64,000 nt of DNA, taken from Endomychus coccineus. Taxonomy: Eukaryota > Arthropoda > Insecta > Coleoptera > Endomychidae. The DNA lies in contig OY294067.1 of the NCBI GenBank assembly GCA_958510875.1, forward strand, positions 142,643,846 through 142,707,845. The letters are read 5' to 3'. Under the pieces are notes generated by a model. That model had not been told where the DNA came from, did no database searches, and saw only the letters and a program-made list of their open reading frames with translations. Both the position numbers and the translations under genes were made by a program. The first letter of the stretch is position 1. Every line of letters begins with the position of its first letter. This document shows positions 1 through 11,800 of the stretch, piece after piece.

Positions 1-1918
1 GGTGTTCAATTTAAACCCTCTACTCTGGCTATGTGAAATTTCAATTTCATATAAATTTGGTAAAGTGTGCATTGTCTCTATAATATGAATGGAGAAAGAT
101 GAATCTGTTTTATTGAGTCTATAAAATCGAGAATGTTCCTCATATTGTATTTCTATATAAAGACCTGATCACCAATGCAAAATTTAACACATTCCGAACT
201 AGTTAATTTATATATCTACCTCCAGGTTTACTAAACTTATTTATCTCCAGCATCAAATGGAATATAGGACAGTTTACTTGGTGTTTGAAGCTAACTTTTA
301 GATTATGTTTCGATAAAAAATTTGTTGTTCACTCATACACACCAGCGTATTTTGATGACAAATCAATTTTTTCCTGTGAAACTATGAATATATTTGAGTG
401 AGTATTTTCATGCCTTTTTCCATTAAACTATTTGAGTACAATTCCAAGTTTAGATTCATTGTTGAAGACTAGACCTTAATTATATTCAATTCTTTGTTCA
501 AGTATTCAGGGGAGAGGGCGAGTGGAAGGGCTCTCTGTATAATTCAATTTTATGCTGCTAAATTGTGGCTAGGTGACTATTGTTAATTACTTCTTCAGTC
601 CTCGTAGTCACAAATTAGCAGCATACAAATCGATGATACATAGAGCCTTACCATTTCATTTCATCCCCCGAAACTTGAATGGAGGATTGAATATAATTAA
701 GGTTATAGCCATCAGCAATGAATTATAGCCTGAAATAAATAATATTCAAAATTTCAATGGAAAAATACAAATAAAGACTCAAATATTTATTTTTCATGTA
801 AAAAAATTTAATTCCGTATCAAAATACGTTTCTCTGACATATTTTGCTGCTATGCGTTGAAAAAAATCACCAACATTTTATCGAAATATAATCTAGAAGT
901 TGCTTCAAACACCAAAATGAATTGTTCCATATTTTGTTCCATACTAAAGATAAAAAGTATAAATTCAATAAACCTGAAGAATATGAAAATTAACCTGTTC
1001 AGAGTGTGATAACTTTTACATCAGTAGATCAAGTCGTAATAGAGAAATTAGGTATATGAAACTAGATAAGACAGATTCATCTTTCTCCAATCATATCATG
1101 GAAACATGACACACTTTTCCAAATTTACATGAAGTAAAAATATTCCATAATCAGAGTAGCGGTTCTAAATCAAAAATCCTAGGATATGTACAAGTATTCA
1201 AATGTATGAAAAATAATGACAGTTAAACGATCAATTAGACTACTTGAACTACATCGTTTTTATTGATGTTTTGATAACATAAAATATCCCCGTAATGCAC
1301 TAACTTGTACATTCCAAATACATATTCGCAATAAAATTACCAAAAAACCTCTTTACTCTACCCCATTGTGTTATTCCTAATATTCATAATTCAGAAAATG
1401 TAATCTACATCTCTTAATATACGTGAGTAATTGATCCATGATGAGAGATTTAATTCCGTATATGTTTATCAATGATCTACGCGCGAGGTTTACATTTACA
1501 AAAATATTCATCGCTCGATCAGTAGTGTACAATAACTATTTCCAATATATTTCTGTATTTCTAAGGATGCTAGTATATTCGGTTTTTGTTGGAATGGGCA
1601 AAATATCGGTAGCATGGGTAAAATTATAATAAAATTCCAACAGATGGCTGGCGTAGTTTGAGGCCGGTTTCTTAAGCCGAAAACTTCTAAGGTATCCTTG
1701 AAATCTTAGATGAAATTTCAACCCCTTGTGGCCAACTCTCTCTGATAATGTCAACGAAACAACTAGCAGCAAGTAAACCTTGCAGTTGCTTGTAAATTGA
1801 AATTTGGTTCTATTTCACTTTTCTACATACTTTTCATTTAGACTTTTAGAAGTTATTTTTCATATCTAAATCTAATGTTCAGTGCTCCTGTAATATCGAC
1901 GAGAAGGTTTCTGTTTAC
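1..1918. other. No gene recognised; intron or flank of glucosidase gene
   Basis: AT-rich sequence with only short spurious reading frames on both strands. The glucosidase gene to the right reads leftwards and its last visible exon ends with a good splice donor at 1918, so this stretch should be intron if the gene is intact. I looked for the conserved catalytic part of the family on the minus strand and did not find it. Confidence 0.5.
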
Positions 1919-2246
1919 CTTCGAATGCTGTCCCATTGGCATAATTGACAAACAGATTTTGATCTTTCGCATTACTATAAACATGATAATTTTCGTCAAC
2001 TTTTATATGTGGGTCAATTATTGTAACCAACTTCCTGTTTGTCGATGAGATATTCTGTTGCATGGCAATAGGGTCTGTGAAATTTTCAGGATTCCAAGTG
2101 AAGTATCTCTTTCCATCAGTATATTCTATGTCTAACCAAATCGCATCTAACGGAAAATCGTGCTGATCGAATTTAGCGATAACAGTTTCAACATCCGAAA
2201 CATTATCATAATTCCAGCGACATTGATGATATCCCAAGGTCCACAG
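1919..2246 (-). CDS. GANAB: Glucosidase II alpha exon (start of GH31 catalytic barrel), last visible
   Basis: Fifth recognised exon, 328 nt. Acceptor TTATAG above 2246, donor AG|GTAAAC with the GT at 1918. It carries the hallmark block LGYHQCRWNY, then IWLDIEYTDGKRYFTW and KLVTIIDPHIK, the first strands of the catalytic (beta/alpha)8 barrel. The exon with the catalytic nucleophile (WxDMNE) is not in the window, so the gene is partial here: either a long intron leads off the left edge or the gene is cut. All five exons keep frame and splice sites, so I regard it as a real gene rather than a processed copy. Confidence 0.85.
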
Positions 2247-2297
2247 CTATAATTATTCATATTTAGCTCGATATTTTCTAGTGGAAAAGTAACATAC

Positions 2298-2502
2298 CTG
2301 TGGTAAATGAGCAACGCCTGTTAGGTTTGCGTATCGATGCAAAATATTTTTGGGTTTTGGTCCCAGAATTACAAATAAATCTAGAGTTCCACTTTCTACC
2401 ATGAACCTTGATTTGGATCCCTTGGTGTTGTTTCTACTAGACTTTATGTCAATCCATTGTTCAGCTGCATTATGTAAAAATATTCCAGAAGTTGAGTTTA
2501 CT
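2298..2502 (-). CDS. GANAB: Glucosidase II alpha exon
   Basis: Fourth recognised exon, 205 nt. Acceptor TTTTTAG above 2502, donor CAG|GTATGT with the GT at 2297. It encodes a stretch with GIFLHNAAEQWIDI followed by VESGTLDLFVILGPKP and RYANLTGVAHLPQ, which in the family directly precedes the LGYHQCRWNY block. The exon ends in phase 0. Confidence 0.82.
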
Positions 2503-3694
2503 CTAAAAATAATTACAATGAGTGACGTAAGTCAAGTTAGTAGCATCTCTTCAAGTGAGAGGTTCTCGAAAACTGAATGAATGATTGATCTCATCTCGAC
2601 ACTAGAAGTAAAAATGAACGTCTATAGGATGATTCACTTCGAGTACAATACGGAATGAACAAACAACTAATCGCTTTCCCTTGATTATGATATAGAATCG
2701 GAACGAAGCAGTAAAATTGTCAGACATTATGAGGCGAATGCTAATTTGAAAGAAGTTATTTCAGGAAGAACGTTGAGTATTATATGATAGGTATCTTACT
2801 AAATTGGAATAGTCTAGACGTACTTATGTATATTTCCACAAACACTCGTGTTCAATTGTTTGCGCCAGTTAGTTTTGAATGAACTATAGTAAGGAACAAG
2901 CTTTCTTTTGAACCAATTTGATTTAACTTCATGATTATCATTATTTTTAGGTTCCTCTAATGTCCGATAAATATCAATTATTTATTTATGAATGATCTAT
3001 ATATTTTTGATTAGTGTTCCAAGAATGATAAACTTTCTTGTGAAAACGATGTGATCTGTATTCAGAATAATTTTGGTTAAGGCTGTATTTCATCATCATT
3101 TTTCTTTATAGGGGTAAAATGTTCTTTATACCGAGTTAGAATGTTCCTGCTAGTTTGGCCCACATAGTATTTTCAACACGACTCACAATTGATTTTGTAA
3201 ATTCCGGACTTGTCGAAGTCGGAAACTATTTAAAAGATGTTTTGCATAACCATTTTTCAGTTTGTTCTCACATTTATAAACGGGTTATATTGCAAATACA
3301 GGAAAAATTATGGAATTTAATAATTACTGAAGGATGATAAGTGAAATTTTTTGATGTTATTAAACTATTCAGAGGTCGTGGCTCCAATTTTGTTAATTGG
3401 TTGCGTTCTATTTCTCCTTCCAGCTTAGGAATCAAGTTATTGATCTAAGATTATCCAACACTATTTGCTGAAGCTTTCCAATTTCATTGTTATAATTCTG
3501 CTGGCTCAAAATCCCGTTTAATAATCAATGAACAAGGCTATTGGATGGAGAAATTTTCTAATTAATTGGTGCAACTCAATCTGCAGTAATCTACCTACCT
3601 AGGACCACAAGTTCATACTTTTATAGAGATTTCAATACGGAAACTATCTCATTCTGTCTTGAATAGTAGACTTCCGCGGATAGCTAATCTTGAA

Positions 3695-3903
3695 AAATCT
3701 TGGCTTCCGGATGAATACCGCGTCACAATAGCTTGACTTAATGCCGACGTTTCGCCAACAATTACAGGTGGCATCTTCGGGGCGAGCTTGAGTTTCAGTT
3801 CAAGCCTCAAGACTGCTCAAAAGATGCCACCTGTAGTGATTGGCGAAACGTCGGCATCAAGTTGAGCTATTGTGACGCGGAATTCATCCGGAAGGCAAGA
3901 TTT
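3695..3903. repeat. Foldback repeat with hammerhead-like arms
   Basis: Near-perfect inverted repeat: left arm 3695-3777, right arm 3821-3903, loop about 43 bp that itself holds a small hairpin. Each arm contains GGCGAAACGTCGGCAT and AGATGCCACCTGTA, the arrangement seen in terminal repeats of Penelope-like elements. It lies in the intron between exons 4341-4579 and 2298-2502 and has no coding capacity, so it looks like a non-autonomous derivative. Confidence 0.7.
3821..3854 (+). ncRNA. Hammerhead-like core, degenerate
   Basis: AAGATGCCACC, a short hairpin, then GGCGAAACGTCGG. The GAAAC box and a GCCA/TGGC stem are present; the CUGANGA box is changed. The opposite arm carries the same on the minus strand (about 3744-3780, CCGAAGA box). 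Hammerheads are documented in Penelope-like elements; activity of this copy is doubtful. Confidence 0.35.
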
Positions 3904-4340
3904 TTTTTAAATCTCATTCTGATGATGATGACATTGTGTTGTGTAAAAAATCATCAATACTGTTGAACAAATGTAAATTTGTGTCGTTCTCTTATTCAGC
4001 TCTTCAATTCCGGAATTCTGGATTGTTGAAGGCAAAAAAAAATAGGAACAGGTGTAAATATGTGTATGGAAGGAAAGAGTCATGAGTATCTATTCTTCCA
4101 TTAGTTTGAAAAATTAGTTATTTGTTCAACAGAAATGTCAGATCATCGCATATGAAGCTTTGTTATGATCGAAGATTGTTATATATTCCTTCCTAAGTAC
4201 ATATTTTTCAAGTACTCCATAATATGCAAAATAAATACATACCAATTGCTAATCTTATTATAAGAGTAATTCTGCTATTCTCAGGTATACAAGTAACATG
4301 TTTGACTGTATAAAAATAATATGAGCGGAATAATACGAAC

Positions 4341-4579
4341 CCATGTCCATATAAGACTGGTACAGCACCATAAAGGGACATCACTGAATGGAGTTCATAT
4401 CCCGCTACATCCAAATTTCTCAGACGGTAGGGATCCGTTTCGGTACCTTCGGTATTTTGAAGAGTTAAATTATCGGCGTGTTCGTGTAATCCATATATTC
4501 TCTGAGCTTGTGGAAAATCGACTCTGAATGAAAATGACTGATCAGATTCACCCTGTGAATTGAAAAATGTGTGGTGAGT
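4341..4579 (-). CDS. GANAB: Glucosidase II alpha exon (GH31 N-domain core)
   Basis: Third recognised exon, 239 nt, starting in phase 0 after an ATGCAG acceptor. It encodes the strongly conserved stretch with FPQAQRIYGLHEHADNL, YRLRNLDVAGYEL and MSLYGAVPVLYGHG. Two bases are left over at the end and are completed by the first base of the next exon. The donor chosen is GTTCGT at 4340, which is a weak match to consensus; it is preferred because it is the one that joins the two conserved protein blocks without loss. A reading frame runs on past it, but that peptide is unlike the family. Confidence 0.8.
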
Positions 4580-5359
4580 CTGCATTGTTATAGCACTATC
4601 AGTAATATGAGACACACATACAAGATGTTTCTTAATCTATGCGAAAGAATTATATTTTCAATTTATGAAATTCAACCTCATGAAGAAGTTCTGACATAAA
4701 ATAAAATGGTGACAGTTAATTTCACTTCCTTGTAACCTCTTCACAATTGTTTTGAATATACGGAATTTCTAGTTTTCACATCAATTCGGATTTGAGATAA
4801 AATTTAAAACTGAATTCTACTTTCGTCCTTCGGGCGTTGATCTGAAATTTTTTCTATAGAAAAGGCTACTCATAATTTTCATAGAGGAATCACACCTTGA
4901 ATATTTTCGTATGAATTTAGGAACAACCCTGTATTTGCATATATCGTAAGTATAAGTTCTAATGTTTACTCTATATGCTTACATCTACCCAAAACATTTC
5001 TCAATCAAATAACCAGGATAATATCACCGGACAAGCTATCGGAGTAATTTCTCATGACGTTTGTTCTTATATACTCTTCTTTAAGCAGATTGAACTCTGA
5101 TGAAGGTAACGTGAATGGTTTATCTGTGACGAGGCATCGAATCACATATTATTATCAAAAATCTACTACCTTTTCAGAAGCTGATGCTACTCACAAAAAT
5201 GTAAAACTTTGACGGGGGCAAAAGTGGTGTAATTAGTTAATGAACCAGAATTACAGATGTAGGATGAAATCATATCTATGCCTTAATTTTTAGGTTTATT
5301 CAATTTTATTTATTTTTTTCACATAGTACTTATAGGCACTCAATATTTAATGCACTCAC

Positions 5360-5510
5360 ATTGTTCAACTTCAAATCAGTGCCATTCAAGACAACACTAA
5401 GAATAGAATTCTGATAGTACAAAATACTAAATGGACGCTTCACTATGGCAATCTCGTTCTCTCCGGCTTCTATCGTCACATTCTCTTGATTTACGTGATA
5501 GTCATCAAAT
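5360..5510 (-). CDS. GANAB: Glucosidase II alpha exon
   Basis: Second recognised exon, 151 nt. Seen: acceptor TACTTCACAG above 5510 and donor GTGAGT from 5359. The reading frame continues from the previous exon across a split Lys codon, giving a stretch that includes ENEIAIVKRPFSILYYQ and ILSVVLNGTDL, the place where family members have the ARPF and LLSVN segments. It ends in phase 0. The family then has a variable acidic insert, which I do not see as a separate exon between here and 4579; a small exon could be hidden there. Confidence 0.8.
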
Positions 5511-5711
5511 CTGTGAAGTAAATTGCTCAATGTAATTAATATTGAAAACAGTCTATACAGAAATCAACGACCATAAAAATCGTTTGAAAAAAGTCCTCAC
5601 ATTTGGAAAGTTCGTGATTTCAACTGAAGATTATTTCACGATGTATTTACTTAATAAGCTGGAGAGTGCAGCATTTGAGGAAGAGCTTACTTTCTATATA
5701 ATAATACTCAC

Positions 5712-5939
5712 TTCTGAGTTACAGGTTCCTGTGCCAATACATCCACCAGTTCATAACGTTTTGAGTCAATTTCTCTAATAATAGTTCTGAAAACGTTATC
5801 GTTATTTGTCACCGATAATGTCAAGTTTTCATTATCAGCGTTGGTTAGAGTAACTTCGGCTGTAGCGTTTCCGTTCGTCAACTTGAAGGTGTCCAGTAAT
5901 GCCCAGTAATCATTTGAGATTATAGAGTTTCGGAAATTG
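5712..5939 (-). CDS. GANAB: Glucosidase II alpha exon (N-terminal domain), first recognised exon
   Basis: Minus-strand exon coding for the N-terminal beta domain of ER glucosidase II alpha (GH31), which removes the two inner glucoses from N-glycans in calnexin-cycle quality control. Seen: a peptide reading NFRNSIISNDYWALLDTF at its start, a segment with NADNENLTLSV in the middle, and ending in REIDSKRYELVDVLAQEPV, in the order expected for the family. Acceptor is TTTCTCAG just above 5939 and donor GTGAGT starts at 5711. It begins in phase so that one base completes a split codon and ends with two bases of the next, matching the following exon exactly. The signal peptide and Cys-rich start must lie upstream; the pogo-type transposon at 6239-8887 sits on that side. 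Confidence 0.82.
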
Positions 5940-6238
5940 CTGAGAAATAGAGAGAATAATCACTAATATCTTGCGAAATTTTGTTATTGGTGATGTTTCA
6001 AAGGAGTGTTAAGAATTGCAAAAGATTCTAGCAAAAGTAGAATTTCATCAATATTCCATAATAAGTCCATACATGACGTAAGCTGATCGAACAGATTCCT
6101 GCAATAACTTCAAATAGAAAATGAATTATTTCATCAAGATAAAAAAAGTTTGATGAATTGAGTTTGACAGTTAGGAGCTAGCTAGCCCGCATATCCGTTA
6201 ATGAGGTCTGTGTCCAGATATTCCATATTGTAATGGTG

Positions 6239-6263
6239 CCGTCAACTGGGGTGACTTCGGACA
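6239..6263 (+). repeat. Left terminal inverted repeat of pogo-type element
   Basis: 25 bp pairing with 8863-8887 with a single mismatch; contains GGTGACTTCGGACA. Confidence 0.85.
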
Positions 6264-6897
6264 GTGAGGGTGGGTGAGTTCGGACCAACGAACTCGAATA
6301 TACCGAGTTCGTTGCTTCGTTCACTTGATAACTCATTAAGTTTCGTTCCTGTAGACTTGTTCCCTCGAGTCGAATGAATAGAGATCAAGAATAGAGTACT
6401 CGAGTCCCGTAAGCGTAATGCTATTGCGTTGACCGGCTGTAAGAGAAATTTCGGTGCTCTGTCTCTTTTCAATATATCGAAGAGAGGTCCGATAAGTTAG
6501 AAAAGGAAAGACCACAGAAAATTTTCTCACAGCCGGTCACGAAATTGGCTGCTTGAGTACTCTATTCTTGATCTCTATGGTCGAATGGGCCCCGTTTCGC
6601 ACGCATGTTGAATCTTGTCAGTACGCTTTGAACCGCGTTGGGTTGAGCATGGTACTTTCGCCGTTTTAGTATCGTACGACGCTCCGGAAAAAAATATATT
6701 ATTTTCGATTTTGGAAAACAGTAAAAAGTAAGTTATCTACAGAATTCTGATATAATTATTCACGACTTTCGCCATTTTCATTGGCTACAGTGACTATTCA
6801 AGAATCTCTTGGCGCAAAATCATAAATTCTTCCTCAATATTTTTCATACTCATATTTACATAACCAAAAAAATCGCTTTCAGGGGGTGACTTCGAAC

Positions 6898-8499
6898 ATG
6901 CCGCGAAAGTACGTAAGAGTGGTAGGCGGGCGTAATTACCAGAATTATAACACCGAAAATCTACGTAAAGCGATCGATGACGTCAAAAATGGAAAAAGGT
7001 CTTCGAGAAAAGCGTCGGAGTTCTATGGTGTCCCAAAGTCTACCATAAGTGATGCTGTCAAGGAAAATCATACAAAATGTGCAGGAGGGCAGCCTATCTT
7101 AAGCGAAGAAGAAGAAGATCGCCTGGTTGTTCTCATAACATGCACCGCAGAGTGAGAATTTCCATTATCCGAGTATGACATCCGTGTCGTGGTGAAACAA
7201 TGAAAAAAATCCATGACAACATGCCTGGAAGGGAATGGACTAAATTATTTATATCTCGTCACAAAGAGCTCACTGTACGTGTCAGCCAGAACATTAAACG
7301 TTTTCGCGCTCAGGTCAGTGATGAAACGTTAACCGAATATTTTTCTGACCTTGAAAAAACATTGGAGAATATCGATACGGAGAATATCGATACAGAGAAT
7401 ATCGTTAACTACGACGAAACAAATTTTAGCGATGATCCCGGCAAGGTTAAAGTAGTCTGCAAGCGCATCGTAAAATACTGCGACAGAATTATGGATTCCA
7501 CAAAAACAAGTATAAGCATTCTTCCGTAACAAAGAAGGACTCAAAGTGCTAATCAGAGACAACATTTCCAGGCATTTAACGATCAAAGTTATAGAACAAT
7601 GCCAGAAAGGATGATATCAAATTCGTCTTATTGCCGCCTGATTCGACGCATCTTTGCCAGCCTCCTGATATAGTTGCGTTTTTTGGTCCATTTAAGCAGG
7701 CATGGCGCAAAATACTGACAGATTGTAAATATCAACGAGAGGTAGCTTTTCAGAAGTCCGATTTTCCTCAATTGTTACAAAAAACCCTCGATACCATCGG
7801 AGCAAAGTCAGAGGCAAATATTAGATCATGATTTCGCGGATCTGGAATCGTCCCATTCAATCCACAGGAAGTTCTTAAAAGATTGCCAACCCATGCAAGG
7901 AATCTTCCAGATCAGTAAGTTGGAATCGACCACGCCTTATTGGACTTCCTCAAGAAGAACTGAAATCCTCAACATAATGATGTAAAACGAAAACGCAAGA
8001 GGATTAGCGTGGCACCTGGCCATCAGATTACAACAAGAGACATTCAATCGGATGAAGAGAGATCTTCAACCTCTGGTTTACAAAAAGTGAAAAGAAAGGT
8101 CAAATCTCCTACTCCCCGTGTACTTTCATCGTCTGGTTCAGAAGACGCGCTGCCGTTGGAAGCGCTCAAGCGAAAACAAAGTGAACCGGAGAATCCAGTG
8201 AGAACAGACCCATCGGATCCGAATATTGATGATTTTGTCGTGATCGCTGTGCCAATAGAAAAATCATCGGAGAGCACAAGTATTACATTGCAAAAATCGT
8301 CGAAAAACGAGGGAATGAACTTCAACTGCTGTTCATGAGAAGAAAGAACACTACGGAAGGCTGCATCTTTGTATTCCCGAACGTGGACAATGAAGGTTCC
8401 GTGGTCACTGACGATGTCTTCAGAAAATCAATTCTCCTGGATCAACGCAGAGGAAGACATATCTTCAAGAACATTCCGACCGATATCGACTTGGAATAA
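6898..8499 (+). pseudogene. Pogo/Tigger-like transposase, broken
   Basis: Fragments of one transposase in order. 6898-7155: ATG then MPRKYVRVVGGR and a psq-type helix-turn-helix (RKASEFYGVPKSTISDAV). 7200-7529: CENP-B-type DNA-binding remainder and the first catalytic block, NYDETNFSDDPG. After 7529 a stretch of about 50 residues appears deleted, then in another frame a second-Asp block (LIRDNISRHL) and, from 7631, PPDSTHLCQPPD and FFGPFKQAW. A frame change near 7830 leads to GIVPFNPQEVLKRLP, then a Ser/Pro-rich tail and a last frame ending VFRKSILLDQ... with TAA at 8497-8499. Stops and frameshifts separate the parts, so no functional enzyme is expected. ATG 6898 is preferred over the upstream GTG because the family begins close to this block. 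Confidence 0.8.
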
Positions 8500-8862
8500 G
8501 AGCGGCGATCTTAGGACATGTCCATTTATTATTTTCTAGTATCTATTTGTTGGTATTGAAATGTTTTCTCAACAGAAAGTTATGTTTTTTGACAAACCAA
8601 TCATAAAAAAAATAGAAAGTGTCCGAAGCCACCCACGAGCTGGGAAACATCGAATTATACATGATTCTGATAGCTGTCCAAAGTCACCCCATTTTGCGGG
8701 TGAATTCGGACAATGAAAAAGTAAAAAAAGAAAATAGAAAAGAAACAAGAAATGGATCATCATTCATTTGATCTTACTCCTAGGTAGGTAATCTACGTTT
8801 TGACACAAAATGGATTACCCCTCTGCTTCCTTTTTGGCGTGATATGACGAAAGGCCTAAAAT

Positions 8863-8887
8863 TGTCCGAAGTCACCTCAGTTGACGG
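8863..8887 (-). repeat. Right terminal inverted repeat of pogo-type element
   Basis: Reverse complement of the left repeat; followed by TA at 8888-8889, the expected target duplication of Tc1/mariner/pogo elements. Confidence 0.85.
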
Positions 8888-8889
8888 TA

Positions 8890-11800
8890 TCCTGATATTC
8901 GATTTGGAATCAAACTTACTTTGTGACTACTAACAAAGTATTACTGAAGACCAGAGGAAACTGTTCTTTTGTTATGATTCAAAAAAAAAAATACGTTCAC
9001 TATCAACTCATCGATATGTGATGTTTTATATGGTTCATTATAGCAGCCTTACACTTATTCAGTTATTATGGCTTCAATCAATAAAATGATTCTTGGATGA
9101 GAGAGGTATGGTTCATAGCCTGGAACAATTTTTTTAGTAAGATTCGAAAAGATGCGGTCAATTCATGTGGTTTGAATGATTCTTCTAATTTTGGGAATAA
9201 ACCCTCCAAAGATTGGTTTACGTTTTTCTAAATGATTCCTTGTCATACGATTTAGAAACAGAACACCTATTTTGGAAACTATAAATATTTTACCCAGAAG
9301 GAATAACCATACATTGATATATTATAGCTTCTTGTGAAAATGACAATAATGTTCCAAAGCGATCGTTTACTGAATTGATTCAAAAACGTGTTGATCTTCT
9401 CTTGTATTGTTGACGAAATGGCGGAATTTAATATCGAATAGAAGGTATTAATAACATGCGACGTTCGATTTGTCTAACATATAAGAATATAATGAAATAT
9501 TGGTGATGGTTTAAAATGATGACGATGTTTTATTTCAGGTGGGGGATATTCTATATCAGGAGGTATTCATATTTATCACTTCCGAAGTTGATCAATAATT
9601 ACATGAAAAACTAAAACTCTGTATGTCAGTAGGATGTTCCCTATGGACTGCCAAACCCTTCCACTCATCAATGCTGACTTTAATAATCAACATAATTTTT
9701 TCCAATTTTCCGAATTTTACTCAAATTTCATCTTCCAGAGCCATGCTAATTGGATTACACTGCGTCTAAGTCGGATTAGAAAAATTAACAAACAGTTCGA
9801 GAACACATATGACTCACATTTGTGCTATACTCATACAAGTGTGAGTGTTTTAATGATGAAAAATTTCAGATCTTTCACAGAGAGATCAAGATAGAGAGCG
9901 CAACATAGAATATAAGTGACTCCTTTTCAAAATTTGGGGAGGCAGAGGGGGGGGATTTTTCGCATTTGGCCCTCTTCAGATGTTCCGGCAGTTCTGGAAG
10001 TGAAAGCTCTTAGGGGCCCCTAACTAATCTTGAGGAGTCGTTCTGTGGCGGCCGACGCTTGTTGTTGCTCCGGGGGAACCTATAGTTCACACATAAAATG
10101 AAGCTACCGAAAACGAAGTGAGTAAGTTGACTTACAAATCCTCATGATTTTATATAACAATGAAAAATGATACACATAAGAAAAACATTTTTAGTAGATA
10201 AGGATGATTGCTCTTTATAATTGTCTTATAGTTGTTACAGTGTGAATTCTATCATAGTTTAATAATGAAAAATGAATCAATTAACATGATGTAAGTCTCG
10301 AAATAGACAAACGAATCAGGAGTGGATTTATTTCTCATGCAAAACGTGTCTTGTTTGGAAAATAATACATCAACATAACACCCTTGACAAACACGGCTGC
10401 TTTATTTTAACCAGTTACTTGTTTCTATGATTCAATGAATCTGACATAGTCATGGATGGTACAATATATTTAACTTCTTTAATTCATTACCTTCACAGTA
10501 CAATACAAGGTCAGGTCCTTATGAAATTTGAAATATTAGAAATTGATAAAACAGAATCTAAGCCGAAGAAGAGTACGGAAGTTAGACAAGAAACAAATGC
10601 GACAACTGAATATAACCAATAACGTGTTTCTCAAATCTGAGTTCTGATCTGAGTATCACTTGTGCTAGACATCAAACATTTTCATTATTTAGAAGAAAAT
10701 TGTTTTAATTTTTTGAGCATTATTTCATCGTACGGTTGATCTTCGAAATTTGTTGACTTGTACATATTCATTTGATGTAGTTAATTGTACTCCATTTATG
10801 CTGAGTTCTTAGGTTACCAGTATACGCAGAACTCAAAAGACTCAGGGAAAATGTTGATCTAATACATTTTTCAGGAACTGATTGACGACATGATTCCCTT
10901 TCTTATGAAGAATATCTAAGATTTGTTAATGTTACTAGTATAATCAGGAATTATCCTCCAAAAAGATTGTGCACACATTTCAACACATATTTGTAAAAGA
11001 TGCTTTTTTTATTGTTCTATACTTATATTTAATATGTTGATGATTCACGACTTATTGTCAGGATCTTTTCCGAATACTCAATTCATTTTCATTTCATCAA
11101 TTGTTCATATTTCACAAATCGCTAAGACATTGCCAATTGGCAGTTTACGGAGAACGATTGTTCCCAGATAGTCTAAGGTAAGGAATTCAATAGGGCTTAA
11201 ACGTTATGTCGTGAGCTCTCTTCAGATAATATGAGCACAGTCCATTCCTATAAATTTCAGTAACACATAATATGCCAAAATATTATCAAGAAGAAGAAGT
11301 AACCTATAATATACTGCCATGGTTGAATGCATCTTGGGCCATTTTCTATAAATGAAGTTATTCATCAAAAATGATGTTCTGTTTTTGGCAATTTTTGATA
11401 GAACGTTCTGTATATTATTTACAGAACCATTAATGATCTCCTCATTCAAGTCAGTCATACATTTCTTCGCAACATTCAGTGAGACTTAGAGAATTTGATA
11501 CATATATCTGTTATCGATGAAATTACTACGTGTTACGGTTTATTGTTTCAAATGGGTCAGTCCTGGATTTATTGACGTAGGAAATGCTAGGTAACCAGTA
11601 TTCTTGTGCATTTCGATATGACAGTTGAAACAACGAGAGCGAAAGCAATCAGTGAATAATCTAATATTTAGTGAAACTATGAAGCTATCCGTTTCATAAG
11701 CTATCTAATTATAACATTGATCAACCACAGAGAAGCTGACGGAAACTCATTCCAGTGTCATCATATCTTAAATGTTCGGGAAAATTAATAAGTGAATGTT

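Larger units (their letters stand above)
6239..8887 (+). mobile_element. Decayed pogo/Tigger-type DNA transposon
   Basis: About 2.65 kb bounded by 25-bp terminal inverted repeats (6239-6263 and 8863-8887, one mismatch) starting CCGTCAACT and containing GGTGACTTCGGACA. The right end is followed by TA and the left preceded by TG, fitting a TA target duplication with one change. Variants of the GTGACTTCGGACA motif recur inside, near 6271, 6885, 8621, 8675 and 8698. The interior carries a broken CENP-B-like transposase. It lies upstream of the first recognised glucosidase exon on the minus strand, probably in an intron, in opposite orientation to the gene. Confidence 0.82.
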
